Positions 62,915-64,000 of a stretch of 64,000 nucleotides of DNA are shown here, one piece after another. The notes under the pieces were generated by a model, which saw nothing but the letters and a program-made list of their open reading frames with translations, ran no database searches and was not told the DNA's origin. The DNA is taken from contig WPIO01000062.1 in the NCBI GenBank assembly GCA_009760855.2, forward strand, positions 302,501-366,500. Reading direction: 5' to 3'. Positions within the stretch are counted from its first letter, which is position 1. The number at the start of each line of letters is the position of its first letter. This DNA is from Cristatella mucedo. Lineage: Eukaryota; Bryozoa; Phylactolaemata; Cristatellidae. A program made the position numbers and the translations under genes.

Positions 62915-64000
62915 AATGTAATGTATCTCCATCTGTAACTCCACAAAGTAATAAAGACCATGTGGGTATTATGCAGGAGAGTTTTGTATAGCGCACGCAC
63001 AGCCTAAGTGGCTTTCGGTACGCATTCGGTAGCCAACAGACTTCTTCTCACGCAACAAAGAGAAAGAGGGAAGCATAGCAGAGCCAGGAGAGCAGTTGAG
63101 GTAGTGAGTAGCATGAAAGTAGCAGCTCAGGACCGCTGAAAAGGATGAGCCATAGTCGGCAGCAGGAGAGTAGTTGTTGCATAAGAATTGTGGAAGCAAT
63201 TCCACAGTTTAGGACCTGCAGAGCTAAAGCTTCTGTCGCCAACTGTCTTTAAGTGGAGGAATGGAACAGCTAATTTATTGTCCACACAGGACCTGAGGGC
63301 ATGAGGAGGCTAAAACTGGTGCAGCAGTTCAGCTAGGTACGAAGGAGCCAAGCCGTGGCGGACCGAATGGGTCAGTGCAAGAACTTTGCTCTGTATCCGT
63401 TGCTCAACCGGCATCCATCCTAGCTCTTTTAACAAAGGAGACGCGTGCTCAAACCTCTGGGACTTGAAGACTAGCTTTGCAGCCATATTCATAGCCAGCT
63501 GCAGTGGCCTAATAGCTTTCTTTGGTAGCCCAGCCAAAAGGGAGTTACAATAATCAAGCCGAGACAGAACTAAGGAGCTAGTTAATTTTTTTAAAGCAAC
63601 TGTGGGAGACAGCTCCTAATCTTGGATAGGGATCGGACGTGATGGCGAGCTGTAGAAGCAGTCTTCTGATTGAAGCTTTTAAAATCTAGGCAGCTGTCGA
63701 AAACAGCACCTAAATTTCGAGCACGTTGTGATGGTCGCACAATAGCATCACCTATTAAAACAGCAAAGCCTTGTAATCCGGCCACACGCTTAGGGTGTCC
63801 TATGAGCAGCAGTTCGGTTTTATCATCATTTAATTTCAGGAAGTTTTCCGACATCCAGGATCGAATGTTGGCAAGGCAAGCATTCAGTTTCTCAGTTGCT
63901 GCAGCAGATTCCGACGGTTTGAGTGACAAATACAGCTGAGTATCGTCAGCATAACAGTGATATCCTATTCCATGGGCCTTAATCACTTTTCCCAGAGGTT
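62915..64000 (-). mobile_element. TTACA-tailed LINE, reverse-transcriptase 3' part, cut by the window edge
   Basis: Reading leftwards from 64000, the product includes GIGYHCYADDTQLYLSLKPS (an intact RT catalytic box), [54 protein letters not shown] and [11 protein letters not shown] frameshift near 63595 and further breaks near 63310 and 63200 show that it is a pseudo-copy. It ends in repeated TTACA (minus strand) at about 62915. This is the best-preserved RT in the window. The rest of the element lies to the right. Confidence 0.85.

Overview
This is a stretch of animal (metazoan) nuclear DNA. It has spliced genes with canonical GT-AG introns, abundant decayed non-LTR retrotransposons, tRNA-derived SINEs, DNA-transposon relics and many microsatellites. 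There is no bacterial, organellar or viral gene content. The two genes found, HERC2 and a Shroom-family gene, point to an animal, and the repeat-rich introns suggest an invertebrate. I cannot place it more precisely by eye.

Two convergent genes fill the window. On the + strand, about 3.28-7.34 kb holds the C-terminal part of a Shroom-family gene: six exons, 645 residues before the stop, ending in a clear ASD2 coiled-coil domain, with an AATAAA at 7337. On the - strand, 59.89-14.52 kb holds the C-terminal part of the giant ubiquitin ligase HERC2. I traced 36 consecutive exons with compatible phases (8,208 nt, 2,735 residues plus stop). In transcript order they encode UBA, an acidic linker, CPH, a Mind-bomb-type SH3-like segment, ZZ zinc finger, DOC/APC10, the RCC1 propeller RLD2, a helical linker, the RCC1 propeller RLD3 and a complete HECT domain with its catalytic cysteine. 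The N-terminal half of HERC2 (RLD1, cytochrome-b5-like, MIB/HERC2) lies beyond the right edge. The start of the Shroom gene lies to the left or was not recognised.

Between the two 3' ends (about 7.35-13.9 kb) is intergenic DNA with repeat fragments. Intergenic and intronic DNA carries at least two tRNA-derived SINE families and several LINE families. One LINE family ends in (ATT)n and another in repeated TTACA. There is also a Tc1/mariner relic at 55.9-56.8 kb and a heavily nested LINE at 27.1-31.5 kb.

The most unusual object is an 849-bp element at 30067-30915. It has hAT-like terminal inverted repeats and an 8-bp target-site duplication, and its interior is almost entirely a purine-rich 15-bp minisatellite. 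It sits inside the nested LINE. Two HERC2 splice sites also appear to be built from retroposon tails: the acceptor of the first large HECT exon (SINE tail, 18534) and the donor of the exon at 39927-40034 (LINE ATT tail).
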